A DNA stretch of 46,014 nucleotides. It comes from an uncultured Spirochaetales bacterium (lineage in GTDB: Bacteria > Spirochaetota > Spirochaetia > Sphaerochaetales > Sphaerochaetaceae). Location: NCBI GenBank assembly GCA_934271365.1, contig CAKQRI010000010.1, positions 1 to 46,014 of the forward strand, given 5' to 3'. Shown piece by piece: positions 17,394-26,564 of the stretch. The notes under the pieces are model-generated. The model did not search any database, was not told where the DNA came from, and worked only from the letters and a program-made list of their open reading frames with translations. A program made the translations under genes and the position numbers. Each line of letters opens with the position of its first letter. The stretch's first letter is position 1.

Positions 17394-18328
17394 CTTCTCA
17401 CCTCCTCTATCTCTACATAGGAAAGAAGCTCTAGAAATGAATTCAAATCACACATCTCTGTGCCTTCTTTCATAACAGCAGAAGCTGAAGCAGCCATTCC
17501 ATATGAAAGCATAAGCTTTTCTGTTCCTTTTTCAATGAAAGCTTTAGAAACACCTGAGACAAATGCATCCCCTGCTCCCTGTGTTGACTTAACAGGAATA
17601 TCAAGCGCATGAGATATCATAGTCCCATTTTCAGATACCAGCAGAGCACCATTCTTTCCTAGTGATATAAATACGTATCTGATTCCATACTGAACTCTGA
17701 CCTCTTCAGCTTTTCTGATTATTGCATCTATTGAATCATCTTCAATTGCAAATGTCTTCTTGAATTCATATAAGTTCGGTTTAATAATAACAGGGTGAAA
17801 AGAAAGGCCTTCCAGCAAAAGCTCTCCTTCCGCATCCAGAATAACAGGAATATCTTTCTCTGCAGCAATTTCCATAAGCTCTTTATATGCGCTATTTCTT
17901 ATCCCTTTTGGAACACTTCCAGATAAGATAAGAAGCTCTAGATCTTTAATGAAAAACCGGAAATAGCTTTTGAATTCGTTCCATTTCTCTTCGTTGATAA
18001 ATTCTCCGCTCTGATTGATCTCTGTTGTTATATTAGCCGTTTTATCCCAGATTTTCAGATTCTCACGAAGCATGCCTGGTACTTCTATTCCTTCAAACTC
18101 AACTCCTTCATCTTGAAGTGATGACAGGAAGAATTCTTTATTTCCATCATAGATGAAACCACAGCTCTTAACCGGAATATTAAAATTAGAAAGTGCAATA
18201 GAAACATTAATCCCCTTTCCTGAAACATCACGCCTTGAAGAATCCATGCGATTCATATCTCCGACATTAAGATGATTAAGTGCAATTGTCCTATCAATAC
18301 ACGGATTAAGAGTTACTGTTCCAATCAT
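17390..18328 (-). CDS. PfkB-family 1-phosphofructokinase/tagatose-6-phosphate kinase
   Basis: Second FruK/LacC-type kinase of the operon, 312 residues, with all family landmarks: TLNPCIDRT (about 5-13), SGKGINVSIAL (about 36-46), and STQGAGDAFVSG with the catalytic Asp. It shares its first base with the permease stop (TAATG) and its end with the P-loop kinase, so the whole block is translated as a unit. Expected reaction: ATP-dependent formation of a ketohexose bisphosphate, the aldolase substrate. Having two divergent copies in one operon suggests two different phosphorylation steps. Confidence 0.92.
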   Translation of the reverse strand: MIGTVTLNPCIDRTIALNHLNVGDMNRMDSSRRDVSGKGINVSIALSNFNIPVKSCGFIYDGNKEFFLSSLQDEGVEFEGIEVPGMLRENLKIWDKTANITTEINQSGEFINEEKWNEFKSYFRFFIKDLELLILSGSVPKGIRNSAYKELMEIAAEKDIPVILDAEGELLLEGLSFHPVIIKPNLYEFKKTFAIEDDSIDAIIRKAEEVRVQYGIRYVFISLGKNGALLVSENGTMISHALDIPVKSTQGAGDAFVSGVSKAFIEKGTEKLMLSYGMAASASAVMKEGTEMCDLNSFLELLSYVEIEEVRR

Positions 18329-19170
18329 TATTCCTTAACACTCCCTGCAACTTTGTTAATGAAAAATTCCTGTGATAAGTTGAAGAGAATCAAGGCAGGT
18401 ACTGCGATAAGAACGCTTGTTGCCATCAAACTGCCCCAATCTGTCATCTCATCGCCCTTGAATGTCGTCAGACCTACTGTAAGAGTGTATGAAACCTTCT
18501 TAGTAATAAGAGATGATGCAATCAGGAATTCCTGCCAAACCTGAATGAATGTATAAACACCTGTTGCAACTATACCAGGAGTTACAAGAGGAAGGAAAAT
18601 TCTGAAAAGCATCTGCATGGTTGAACAGCCATCGAGCCTTGCAGCTTCTTCAAGTGCCACTGGAACATCCTTGTAGTAACCAGACTGAAGTATTATGGAG
18701 ACAGGAAGCTGAAGAGCAATATATGGAAGAACAAGAGATGTCAGTTTGTTATACATGCCCATCTTTGTACAGAATATGAACAAAGGAACAAGAAGAACGA
18801 CGACTGGGAACATCTGTGTTATTCCAAGGAACTGCCTAAAGAATTTTGAGCCTTTGAATTCAAGACGCGTGAAAGCAAATGCTGCAAGAGATCCGATAAT
18901 AGTCGTAAATACAACTGTAGATATAGTAACTTTAAGGCTGTTAGCAAAATATGAGAGAACATTATAACGTGAAAAAGCAGTTATATAGTTCGAAAAGTTC
19001 AAATGCTTCGGAAAGAACTCTGGAGGAATCACATAAATATCAAGAGTTTCCTTAAACGATGTGCAGATAATCCAATAGAATGGGAAAATTATGATTATGA
19101 AGAGAAGGATTGCACATAGATTAATAAGAATATTTGCTCCAAGAGAGCGTTTTGTAGACTTACTGCTCAT
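18328..19170 (-). CDS. Carbohydrate ABC transporter permease, MalG type
   Basis: Inner-membrane permease of 280 residues with six hydrophobic segments. The CUT1 EAA loop is LEEAARLDGCSTMQMLF followed by IFLPLV, which docks the ATPase. The N-terminal ICTSFKETLDIY segment is typical of MalG proteins. It overlaps the upstream MalF-type gene by 11 bases and pairs with it. The sugar is unknown, but the linked kinases and aldolase suggest a hexose, hexulose or hexitol. Confidence 0.95.
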   Translation of the reverse strand: MSSKSTKRSLGANILINLCAILLFIIIIFPFYWIICTSFKETLDIYVIPPEFFPKHLNFSNYITAFSRYNVLSYFANSLKVTISTVVFTTIIGSLAAFAFTRLEFKGSKFFRQFLGITQMFPVVVLLVPLFIFCTKMGMYNKLTSLVLPYIALQLPVSIILQSGYYKDVPVALEEAARLDGCSTMQMLFRIFLPLVTPGIVATGVYTFIQVWQEFLIASSLITKKVSYTLTVGLTTFKGDEMTDWGSLMATSVLIAVPALILFNLSQEFFINKVAGSVKE

Positions 19171-20050
19171 TTTTCTTCCTCCATACTCTTGCTAGGCTTT
19201 TAAACACTATGATTACTGTAAGCATTATTGCAAAAGCAATCACACTCATAGTAGAAGCATTAGACAAAGAGAAATATGAGAAAGCCTCTCTCTGTATGAG
19301 AATAGACATAGTTGTTGTCATATCTGCTGGTCCACCATTTGTCATAACCTTCATGATGTCATATGCATTGAAAGTCCATATAAAACAGAGGAATACGCAG
19401 GATGATAATACATCTCTTATGAATGGGAGATAGATATAATGGAAGAACTGCATACCATTTGCCCCTTCCAGCTTTGCAGCTTCAACCTGATCTGTTGGAA
19501 TTGTGCATAGCTTTGCATATATCATAAGAGTGAAGAATGGGAATGCACGCCATACGTTTGCAGAAATCGCAGCAAGCATTGATAGCGGGCCATTATTGAA
19601 AAACGAGAAATTCTGGCTAACTAGATGAGTAGACCTCAGAATCCATGTTATAATTCCAGCCTTCTCATTCATCATCAAAGAGAAAATATAACCAGTGATT
19701 ACAGATGGAAGAATCCATGGAATAAGAATGAAAGACTTCAGAAGACTGCTGCCTTTAAAGCCTGAGAACAGCAAGAATGCTGAACCTACTCCGATAAAGA
19801 TTGCAACAATAAGATTTGTTACGGTCCATATTCCGGTTCTTGCAACAGCCTGCCACATACGTGTCTCATGAAATAGCTTTTTGTAATTTGCAAGGCCAAC
19901 AAAAGGCCTTGATATAGAAGCCAGACTGTAGTTGAAGAAACTAAGCACAACATTATAAATCATAGGATAAAGAAGAAATACGCCAATCATTATGAATGCA
20001 GGAGCAATCAGCAGATATGGCAGAACCTTCTGACCTGGAGTCTTTTTCAT
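19160..20050 (-). CDS. Carbohydrate ABC transporter permease, MalF type
   Basis: Inner-membrane permease of 296 residues with six predicted segments and the EAA loop VEAAKLEGANGMQFFHY followed by IYLPFI. The ATG at 20050 was chosen because AGAGGT lies just upstream; a longer frame to 20101 would pass through the intercistronic hairpin. It follows the binding-protein gene after a 60-base gap containing that hairpin. No ATPase gene lies in this operon. Confidence 0.95.
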   Translation of the reverse strand: MKKTPGQKVLPYLLIAPAFIMIGVFLLYPMIYNVVLSFFNYSLASISRPFVGLANYKKLFHETRMWQAVARTGIWTVTNLIVAIFIGVGSAFLLFSGFKGSSLLKSFILIPWILPSVITGYIFSLMMNEKAGIITWILRSTHLVSQNFSFFNNGPLSMLAAISANVWRAFPFFTLMIYAKLCTIPTDQVEAAKLEGANGMQFFHYIYLPFIRDVLSSCVFLCFIWTFNAYDIMKVMTNGGPADMTTTMSILIQREAFSYFSLSNASTMSVIAFAIMLTVIIVFKSLARVWRKKNEQ

Positions 20051-20065
20051 AATACCTCTAAATCT

Positions 20066-20093
20066 CTGTGTCCTGCAATTTAGCAGGACACAG
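20066..20093. other. Perfect 11-bp intercistronic hairpin
   Basis: CTGTGTCCTGC (20066-20076) and GCAGGACACAG (20083-20093) form a perfect stem with a six-base loop, 18 bases past the binding-protein stop and before the MalF-type gene. There is no T-run, so mRNA 3' end protection or partial attenuation is more likely than full termination. Confidence 0.75.
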
Positions 20094-20110
20094 CATCTCA
20101 ATTCTGTTTA

Positions 20111-21361
20111 TCAGTTGATTGTATCAAGGACAGCCTGAACTTCCTTGTATCCAATCTCACAAGCCTCAGCTGGTGTAAGTTCACCCATCATGCATCTTGC
20201 ATATGTTCTGTTCCAAGTATCAAAGACCTGAGGAAGAACGCTTGTAAGAGCTACAGGATACTCAGCCTTAGCAATCTGCTCTCTGAACATATCATATTCA
20301 GGAACATTGTATGGTGCATAATCATATGCTCTGGAATCAGATGGAAGACCACGGCAGATCTGCCCCTGCATCTCTGGCTGAAGTGCCCATCTGATGAATG
20401 CCTTAGCTCCTTCAGGATTAGCAGCACCAGAACCAATTGACCACATATAGCCACCCATTGCTGAGCCATTCACGCCTGTTGGACCAAGTGGCATCTCAGC
20501 AAATGCACAGTCTTCTCTGTTCTCAAACTTTGGAAGAACAGATGCAATCTGGCTAGGTGTCCACCAGAGCATCAGAACCTTCCCCTGTGCAAACCATGAA
20601 CGAGCAGTAGAGTTATCAAGGTTACCGTCATGTGGCATGCAAGCATACATCTGCTGAGCCCAATTCATATAATCAACAGCTTCTGGTGTATTGAGCTGGC
20701 ATACATACTTGCCATTTGCATCCTGTGTATACACATTAATTCCCCAGCAGAGCATGAATCCACCCAGATCATATATACAGAATGTGCTTCTATTCAGTCC
20801 ACCAGCCATTGCATAGTAGCCTTTTTCAAAGCCAGCCTTTGCAATTGCAAGGACATCATCTGTTGTCTTAGGCGCGTCAAAACCAAGCTCCTTAATAAGC
20901 TTCTGGTTGTAAGCAAGAATTCTGCAGTCTGGATCGAATGGAATACCATACCAGTGATCACCGAACTTACTTGCATCTACAGCTTTCTTTGAGTAGTACT
21001 GCATATCAAGATCTGCAACTACATCATCTAGAGGAGCAACAACATTACCAGCAACGAACATAGGAAGAGATGAATGGTTAACCATGATTACATCATAGTC
21101 GTTGCCTGTGTTATGAGAGAGAAGAGTCTGAGAATCAAGAGAATCATATTCAACCTGATCAAACTCAAGATCATACTGAGGATATGCAGCCTCAAATTTT
21201 GCCTCAATATCATTTGGAGCAAGTTTCTGATCGTAAGATGACGTCCAGACCATTACCCTGACTTTTGTCTTCCCTGCAGGAGCGGCTTCTTTCGCACCCT
21301 GTGCGAATGTAAACGATACTGCAACCAGGAGAACGACAAGAACTGTTAAAATTTTCTTCAT
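20111..21361 (-). CDS. Sugar ABC transporter solute-binding protein (family 1)
   Basis: Periplasmic binding protein of 416 residues. A cleavable signal peptide covers about residues 1-20 and ends FTFAQG; the lack of a lipobox Cys predicts a soluble periplasmic form, consistent with a diderm. The mature protein shows the bacterial SBP family 1 pattern, with YGIPFDPDCRILAYN near one third and a C-terminal region with EGAKAFIRWALQPEMQ. AAGGAAGG precedes the ATG. It is first in the operon, so it should set substrate specificity for the MalFG-type pair downstream. Confidence 0.95.
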   Translation of the reverse strand: MKKILTVLVVLLVAVSFTFAQGAKEAAPAGKTKVRVMVWTSSYDQKLAPNDIEAKFEAAYPQYDLEFDQVEYDSLDSQTLLSHNTGNDYDVIMVNHSSLPMFVAGNVVAPLDDVVADLDMQYYSKKAVDASKFGDHWYGIPFDPDCRILAYNQKLIKELGFDAPKTTDDVLAIAKAGFEKGYYAMAGGLNRSTFCIYDLGGFMLCWGINVYTQDANGKYVCQLNTPEAVDYMNWAQQMYACMPHDGNLDNSTARSWFAQGKVLMLWWTPSQIASVLPKFENREDCAFAEMPLGPTGVNGSAMGGYMWSIGSGAANPEGAKAFIRWALQPEMQGQICRGLPSDSRAYDYAPYNVPEYDMFREQIAKAEYPVALTSVLPQVFDTWNRTYARCMMGELTPAEACEIGYKEVQAVLDTIN

Positions 21362-21379
21362 TTGTTCCTTCCTTTTGTT

Positions 21380-21444
21380 TTTGAAATTTTAGTTTCAAAT
21401 GCAACCTTTTTTCTTAGTTTTACACACCTTTTTTTTGCTGTCAA
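21380..21444 (-). promoter_or_regulatory. Promoter and operator of the first sugar operon
   Basis: Leftward -35 TTGACA (complement of 21439-21444), 16-base spacer, -10 TAAAAC (complement of 21417-21422). Downstream, within the leader, lies the inverted repeat TTTGAAA-N6-TTTCAAA (21380-21399), well placed for a repressor that blocks elongation or initiation. The local RpiR or SorC regulators are candidates. Confidence 0.6.
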
Positions 21445-21453
21445 ATTTTTTTG

Positions 21454-21480
21454 AAAAAAATTCCCTGGTAAAATCCAGGG
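21454..21480 (-). terminator. Terminator of the second sugar operon
   Basis: Leftward stem CCCTGG/CCAGGG (21463-21468 with 21475-21480) with loop ATTTTA is followed by AATTTTTTT. It lies 24 bases past the phosphatase stop and separates the two ABC operons. Confidence 0.85.
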
Positions 21481-21503
21481 GGATGGGAAGGATTATGAAT
21501 ATA

Positions 21504-22136
21504 TCAAGCTCTTTTGCTTCTCTGCAGCTCTGGATGCAATCTGAGATGCGTGAAATCATTCAGTCTTTCAAGCGTATAGATATCTCGATCTTCATCATAA
21601 AGTAGTTCTGTTATACTTGTATTCTCAAGGTATTTTGAAAAAATCATTTTTTTTGAAAATGGAATGCAGAGGAGACCAGAAAGGATTGATCGGATCAATC
21701 CACCATGACATACAATTAAAATCGATTCATATTGGCTTTTCTCTATTTCCTTAAACACAGGCAAAGCCCTTTTGAAAGCCATCTCACCATTCTCACCATT
21801 GGGATATGGAACATCTTCACGTCCATCTGTCATATGATCAAAGAACTCATGATATTTCTCTGTAGTTGCAACAATATTGCATAAGGTAAAATCACCCCAA
21901 TCCATTTCATTAAGTTCAGCTCTTCTTTCAATATCAAGCTGCCAATTGGAATTTAGAATATCAGAAGTCTGTATAGCCCGTTTCAATATACTTGAGTAAA
22001 TCTTATCAAATGAATAATCAGCTATACTGTCTCTCAATAGTTCAGCTTGACGTTTTCCTATAAAAGAAAGATCTGCATCCTCATTGAAAAGATCAGTATC
22101 CTGCTTTCCATGTCGAACCAAATAAATATGTTTCAT
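21504..22136 (-). CDS. Histidine phosphatase family protein
   Basis: Cytoplasmic phosphatase of 210 residues in the phosphoglycerate-mutase-like branch 1. The phospho-acceptor H9 is in LVRHGKQ, the conserved R53 in SSILKRAIQTS, and the second catalytic His is H144 in VCHGG. The ATG overlaps the FGGY kinase stop by four bases. In this operon it may dephosphorylate a sugar phosphate, acting as a partner or safety valve for the kinase; family members also include true mutases and cobalamin-pathway phosphatases, so this is inference. Confidence 0.88.
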   Translation of the reverse strand: MKHIYLVRHGKQDTDLFNEDADLSFIGKRQAELLRDSIADYSFDKIYSSILKRAIQTSDILNSNWQLDIERRAELNEMDWGDFTLCNIVATTEKYHEFFDHMTDGREDVPYPNGENGEMAFKRALPVFKEIEKSQYESILIVCHGGLIRSILSGLLCIPFSKKMIFSKYLENTSITELLYDEDRDIYTLERLNDFTHLRLHPELQRSKRA

Positions 22137-23536
22137 AGTTTAATATTCCTATATCTATCTATTGTGTTTTCACAGAGTCTTCTAAGCTCTGGATCAGGAT
22201 CAACTATTCTTGTCTTGAACAGTGAGCAGATCCGCCTAAGGTCCTTATCAGAGTACGCAGACACCCCCACAAGAGCAGCTCCGAGAGCACTTATCTCTTC
22301 TGTCTCTAAAAGAGATACTGGATGATTAATTGCAGTTGCAAGATATTTCATGAAAACACCATTTTCTACAATTTTCCCACCAGCAACGAATATGAAATCT
22401 TCAGCAAGAGAAAAAGTGCATTGCAAATCAGATCTCATCAGCTCAGTTACAGAAGAAAGATATAGATACGCAGCTTCTGCAAGTTCTGCTTTGCTGGCTG
22501 TTCTGTTTAGTTCTGAGATATAAAGCTTATCAGGTATAAGACCATCACTAATGAAATCTCCATCTTGAGAGAAAAGACATGCTGCATAATCACTGCTAAG
22601 ATGGTCTATCTCATCATTCATTGAATCAAAATCATCGTTATATCCTGAGATATTCATGATGCATTTCAGCATTGAACCAAACGCCCGGAATGATCTGGTA
22701 GCAATATATGATGAAGGTGTAAAAGATGGACTGATGTAGCTCTTCCTTGATGGAGATATCTCTGAAACAGATGATGAAGGAACAATAGTAGCCAAGACTT
22801 CAGATGTTCCCATTGATGAATAATAAATTTCCTTACCTGCAGATGAGAGAATCCTTTCTATACCAAAAAATCCGACGATATGATCATGACCACCAAGACC
22901 ATACACAATGCCATCTGCACTGCCCAAAGCTGAACCCATAGGAAGTATTTGCTCTGGCAAAGCAATATCAAATTCTGAAAGAATAGAACTTATCCAGCAT
23001 CTATTCCGTACATCAAACATTCCAGATCTAGCAGCCTGTGAATAATCCCAGGCTGCATTTCCTGTCTTTCTATAACAGAAATACGATGAAAGTGGCAGAT
23101 AGAGATCAGCAGTAGAACACTCGGGGATATTACGTTTCATCCAAAGAATCTTATGAACAGAGAAAAGAGTGTTATCCGCAGTACCAATCAGCTCAGGTTT
23201 AGCAGATAAAGAAATCTTACTTCTCTCTTCTTCTGTAGATGTCACTGAAAATGCATTCCATAGAGGTGCATTGAAAACAGCTCTGCCGTTTCTTATAGGA
23301 ACAACAGACTCCCCTATTGTAGAAAATCCAATAGAGGTAATCTGATATTTTTTTGATAGCTCTAATATAGTAGCATCAATAAATGCTTCAAGCTGGTTTA
23401 TATCAAAGAACTCCTCTTCCTTAAATCTTGTCTTTGGAGTCTTAACCTTGTTTAGACATAAAATACTGCTATCTTCTGCTAAAACAAGGCATTTTGTATT
23501 TGTTGTACCAACATCAAAGCCAATATGAACTCTCAT
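22133..23536 (-). CDS. FGGY-family carbohydrate kinase
   Basis: Predicted ATP-dependent sugar or polyol kinase of 467 residues. The N-terminal phosphate loop is GFDVGTTNTKCLVL (6-19), the catalytic Asp is D218 in GGHDHIVGFFG, and the C-terminal domain has VAGGKIVENGVF and an EEISALGAALVG adenosine-site motif. Length is a little short of xylulokinases (about 490-500). Substrate is not readable from motifs. It lies nine bases past the transporter ATPase, so the transported compound is probably an unphosphorylated sugar that it activates. Confidence 0.92.
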   Translation of the reverse strand: MRVHIGFDVGTTNTKCLVLAEDSSILCLNKVKTPKTRFKEEEFFDINQLEAFIDATILELSKKYQITSIGFSTIGESVVPIRNGRAVFNAPLWNAFSVTSTEEERSKISLSAKPELIGTADNTLFSVHKILWMKRNIPECSTADLYLPLSSYFCYRKTGNAAWDYSQAARSGMFDVRNRCWISSILSEFDIALPEQILPMGSALGSADGIVYGLGGHDHIVGFFGIERILSSAGKEIYYSSMGTSEVLATIVPSSSVSEISPSRKSYISPSFTPSSYIATRSFRAFGSMLKCIMNISGYNDDFDSMNDEIDHLSSDYAACLFSQDGDFISDGLIPDKLYISELNRTASKAELAEAAYLYLSSVTELMRSDLQCTFSLAEDFIFVAGGKIVENGVFMKYLATAINHPVSLLETEEISALGAALVGVSAYSDKDLRRICSLFKTRIVDPDPELRRLCENTIDRYRNIKL

Positions 23537-23545
23537 AAAACTCCA

Positions 23546-24646
23546 TTATGAAAGGCTTCCAAGAACTAGTCTCTTACCGCTTTCCTTATCAAAGATGATT
23601 ATTCCATCTCCAATGAAAGAGAAAGAGAGCTTTGTCATGTGCTTGTAATCCACACTTCCAAAAACAACAGAAGTAAGGAAAGAAGATCCAATCTCCAGCT
23701 TAACAGTAGTCTCCATACCTGACGGGAGAGTTGTATAGACAGCACCTTCAAAAGAACCACTTCCAAGAGAAATGAATTCAGGTCTTATTCCAACAACAAT
23801 CTTACTGCAATCAGGAATAGATTCCTTTGACCTGAAATCCAATTCTCTGCCAAAGAGCGCAAGCTTACCTTCCTTATCGCCAGTCTTTCTGAATTCAGAA
23901 TCCAAGAAATTCATTGTAGGATTGCCAACAAAGTCTGCAACAAAAAGATTTGCTGGTCTATCATAGACAGTAAGCGGTGGCTCATACTGCTGAAGGATTC
24001 CCTTATCCATAAGACAGATCTTTGTTGCAAGTGCCATTGCTTCCATCTGATCATGTGTTACGTAAACAAAAGTCGAATCTGTATCAACATGAAGTCTCTT
24101 AAGTTCAGATCTCATCTCAAGACGAAGCTTAGCATCCAGGTTGGAAAGTGGCTCATCCATAAAAAGGACCTTAGGACTTGGAGCAAGAGTCCTGGCAATT
24201 GCAACTCTCTGCTGCTGACCACCTGATAGCTCAGCCGGATATCTATGCTCAAACTGCTCAATTTTAAGCATCTTCATCATTTCTGAGACGCGGCTTCTGA
24301 TCTTTGATTTATCCCACTTGAGATTCTCAAGACCAAATGCAATATTCTGATATACTGTCATATGAGGCCATAGTGCATAGTTCTGGAATAAGAATCCGAT
24401 ATCTCGCTTTGCAGCAGGAATATCGATGCCTTCCTTACTATCAAATACAACATTATCTCCTATTGTGATTTTACCCTCTGTTGGTGTCTCAAGACCTGCA
24501 ATCATTCTCAGAGTTGTTGTCTTTCCACATCCTGATGGACCAAGAAGAGTAATGAAATCCCTATCCTCAATGACTAGGTTCAAATCTTCTACAGCTACGA
24601 ATTTATCAAATCTTTTTGTTACATGTTCTAGTACAATCTTTGGCAT
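23546..24646 (-). CDS. ABC transporter ATPase, MalK/UgpC type
   Basis: Cytoplasmic ATPase of 366 residues. Motifs: Walker A GPSGCGKTT, Q-loop FLFQNYALWPHMT, signature LSGGQQQR, Walker B VLFMDEPLSNLDAKLR and the switch His in VYVTHD. The C-terminal regulatory domain begins with YDRPANLFVADFVGNPTMNFL, the hallmark of MalK, MsmK and UgpC ATPases rather than iron-specific FbpC. GGAGGT five bases before ATG 24646 decides the start over 24658. The start lies one base past the permease stop. Since the other sugar operon has no ATPase, this protein may energise both transporters. Confidence 0.95.
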   Translation of the reverse strand: MPKIVLEHVTKRFDKFVAVEDLNLVIEDRDFITLLGPSGCGKTTTLRMIAGLETPTEGKITIGDNVVFDSKEGIDIPAAKRDIGFLFQNYALWPHMTVYQNIAFGLENLKWDKSKIRSRVSEMMKMLKIEQFEHRYPAELSGGQQQRVAIARTLAPSPKVLFMDEPLSNLDAKLRLEMRSELKRLHVDTDSTFVYVTHDQMEAMALATKICLMDKGILQQYEPPLTVYDRPANLFVADFVGNPTMNFLDSEFRKTGDKEGKLALFGRELDFRSKESIPDCSKIVVGIRPEFISLGSGSFEGAVYTTLPSGMETTVKLEIGSSFLTSVVFGSVDYKHMTKLSFSFIGDGIIIFDKESGKRLVLGSLS

Positions 24647-24647
24647 A

Positions 24648-26477
24648 TCAACCTCCAATACCTTTGTCGATACTTGCTCCTGTCAGCTTATTTGTAATGA
24701 ACTGGACAAGGAGTACGATGATTATAATCAGGAAATTTATTCCATTGCTTATCTGTGTCAGGCCGTTTACTTCGAAATCCTGGAGGACTCTCGTAATAAT
24801 TGAGCCTGGAGCTGCAATAAGAACGAAGAGTGACAGCTCTCTCATACACGAGATGAAAGGAAGAAGATATCCTGAAATAAAGCTTGCTTTCTGAATCGGG
24901 AAAAGAATCTTAATCATTCGCTTCCACCAAGGAACATTCATAATCATTGCAGCTTCTTCAATCTCAGCCGAAAGCTGCATCATTGAGTTTGCTCCGCTCT
25001 TTGAAGCAAATGGAAGGAACTTAATTCCACCTACAAGGATCAATAGCCAAACAGAACCTCTTAAAAATGAGAAACTCTGAGAATATGATACTGAAAGATA
25101 AACGGCACCAAAGCTCATTGCTGGGATAAGATATGGGAAGAATGCCATATTGGAAACCCAACGGGCAAGTCTTGAGCCTCTCTTTCTTGCTGCCGCATAG
25201 CCAATCATTATTCCCGCTGTTCCTGAAATGAAAGCAACCGCAAAAGATACAAGAATACTTGTACCCATAGCCTTCCAGATTGTTGGATTTCTAAGAATTC
25301 CCTGAGAAGATCCAAATACTCTGTCTTCAAGCGTATCAGATGTAATCCAATAATAGAATGAGAATGTGGAATAATCACCAGGAACCTCAAGAAGGCTCTC
25401 AAGAGCAAATGAAACAAGAGGAACAATAGCAAGGAAGATAGCAATAGCCATTACAATTACTGCAATTGGCATTCTTGCCTTTCCCAGTTTAACAAGTGAA
25501 ACCTGACCTGATTTTCCACTTACTGTTGTAAAAGACTTTCTTTTGCCTGTGAACTTATTATTCAGAGTAAGAATCACAACAGAGAACAGGAGAAGAATTA
25601 TTGCAACAACAAATCCCTGTCCCTGCATCGAAGATGTATTGAAGAGCGATCTCATCGTTGTAGATACAGTTGCAAATGATCCATTCTTATTGAGGAATGA
25701 TGGAACTGTATAACTCGAAAGGCTGCTTGAGAATACAAGAAGAACAGTAGAAATCAGAGCCGGCATTACAATAGGAAGAGTTACACGGCGCAGAATCTTG
25801 AATCTAGATGCCTTCAGAACAGTAGCAGCCTCTTCAAGATTTGCATCCATATTCCTAAGAATGCCACCAATAAGAAGATAAGCAAATGGCGCATAGTGTA
25901 TTCCAAGACACATAGCACAGGGGAAGAACCCATAAAGTGCCCATTCAGGAACACATATTCCAGTAAGGCTTTCAAGCATTCCAACCTGATTATAGCAAGC
26001 TACAATCTTGCTGTTCTTGAAGAAGTTTTCCCAGAACATAGCAATTGACCAGCTTGGCATAATATAAGGAAAAACAAATATTGTAGAAAGGAACTTCTTT
26101 CCTGGTAAATCGGATCGTGTAATAAGCCATGCAACAACACCGCCAAATCCAACAGCAATAACACAGCTACATAGAGCCATCAATACAGAATTGAAGAGAG
26201 GACGCCAGAATGTAATCTTAGAGTAATTATACATCTTCTCTGTTAGAAGAGTCTTCCAATGATACATCGTAAAGCTTCCAGCCTTTGCTCCGACATCCCT
26301 AACCTCTCCAGCATGGACTATTACAGAATCCCTTACCAATGATAAGAGAGGCAAACATACTGTTATGAAAAGCAATACAAAGAAAAACAGAGTAATGACA
26401 TTTGCTGGCTTTGAAAAATAGCTCTTTGCATTATTCAATTTTCTTTTACTGCTTGTATTCTTAATATTTACGTTCAT
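24648..26477 (-). CDS. Fused two-domain ABC permease (FbpB/AfuB type)
   Basis: Membrane protein of 609 residues with about twelve hydrophobic segments in two homologous halves, each a full permease. Each half has its own EAA loop: LEEAATVLKASRFKILRR then VTLPIV in the first, and IEEAAMIMNVPWWKRMIK then ILFPIQ in the second. Such fusions are known for ferric iron, thiamine, and sugar-phosphate (AfuB) importers. ATG 26477 has GGAGAT just upstream. Downstream ATPase features and the FGGY kinase point to a carbohydrate rather than iron. Confidence 0.94.
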   Translation of the reverse strand: MNVNIKNTSSKRKLNNAKSYFSKPANVITLFFFVLLFITVCLPLLSLVRDSVIVHAGEVRDVGAKAGSFTMYHWKTLLTEKMYNYSKITFWRPLFNSVLMALCSCVIAVGFGGVVAWLITRSDLPGKKFLSTIFVFPYIMPSWSIAMFWENFFKNSKIVACYNQVGMLESLTGICVPEWALYGFFPCAMCLGIHYAPFAYLLIGGILRNMDANLEEAATVLKASRFKILRRVTLPIVMPALISTVLLVFSSSLSSYTVPSFLNKNGSFATVSTTMRSLFNTSSMQGQGFVVAIILLLFSVVILTLNNKFTGKRKSFTTVSGKSGQVSLVKLGKARMPIAVIVMAIAIFLAIVPLVSFALESLLEVPGDYSTFSFYYWITSDTLEDRVFGSSQGILRNPTIWKAMGTSILVSFAVAFISGTAGIMIGYAAARKRGSRLARWVSNMAFFPYLIPAMSFGAVYLSVSYSQSFSFLRGSVWLLILVGGIKFLPFASKSGANSMMQLSAEIEEAAMIMNVPWWKRMIKILFPIQKASFISGYLLPFISCMRELSLFVLIAAPGSIITRVLQDFEVNGLTQISNGINFLIIIIVLLVQFITNKLTGASIDKGIGG

Positions 26478-26520
26478 TAATATCTCCAAAGAATGCATTT
26501 AATAAAAGCATTGATTTATA

Positions 26521-26546
26521 ATAAAGGGAGGCACGCCTCCCTTTAT
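26521..26546. other. Perfect 12-bp intercistronic hairpin
   Basis: ATAAAGGGAGGC (26521-26532) and GCCTCCCTTTAT (26535-26546) are exact complements with only two bases between. The hairpin lies between the binding-protein stop and the fused-permease start, mirroring the arrangement at 20066-20093. No strong T-run follows, so it probably lowers permease expression or stabilises the upstream message. Confidence 0.78.
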
Positions 26547-26564
26547 TTCCATTACCAAGCTTTA

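Noticed and set aside
24426..24894. Overlapping rightward frames of 125 and 92 codons
   Set aside because: Antisense to well-supported ABC ATPase and permease genes; no ribosome binding site or recognisable motif.
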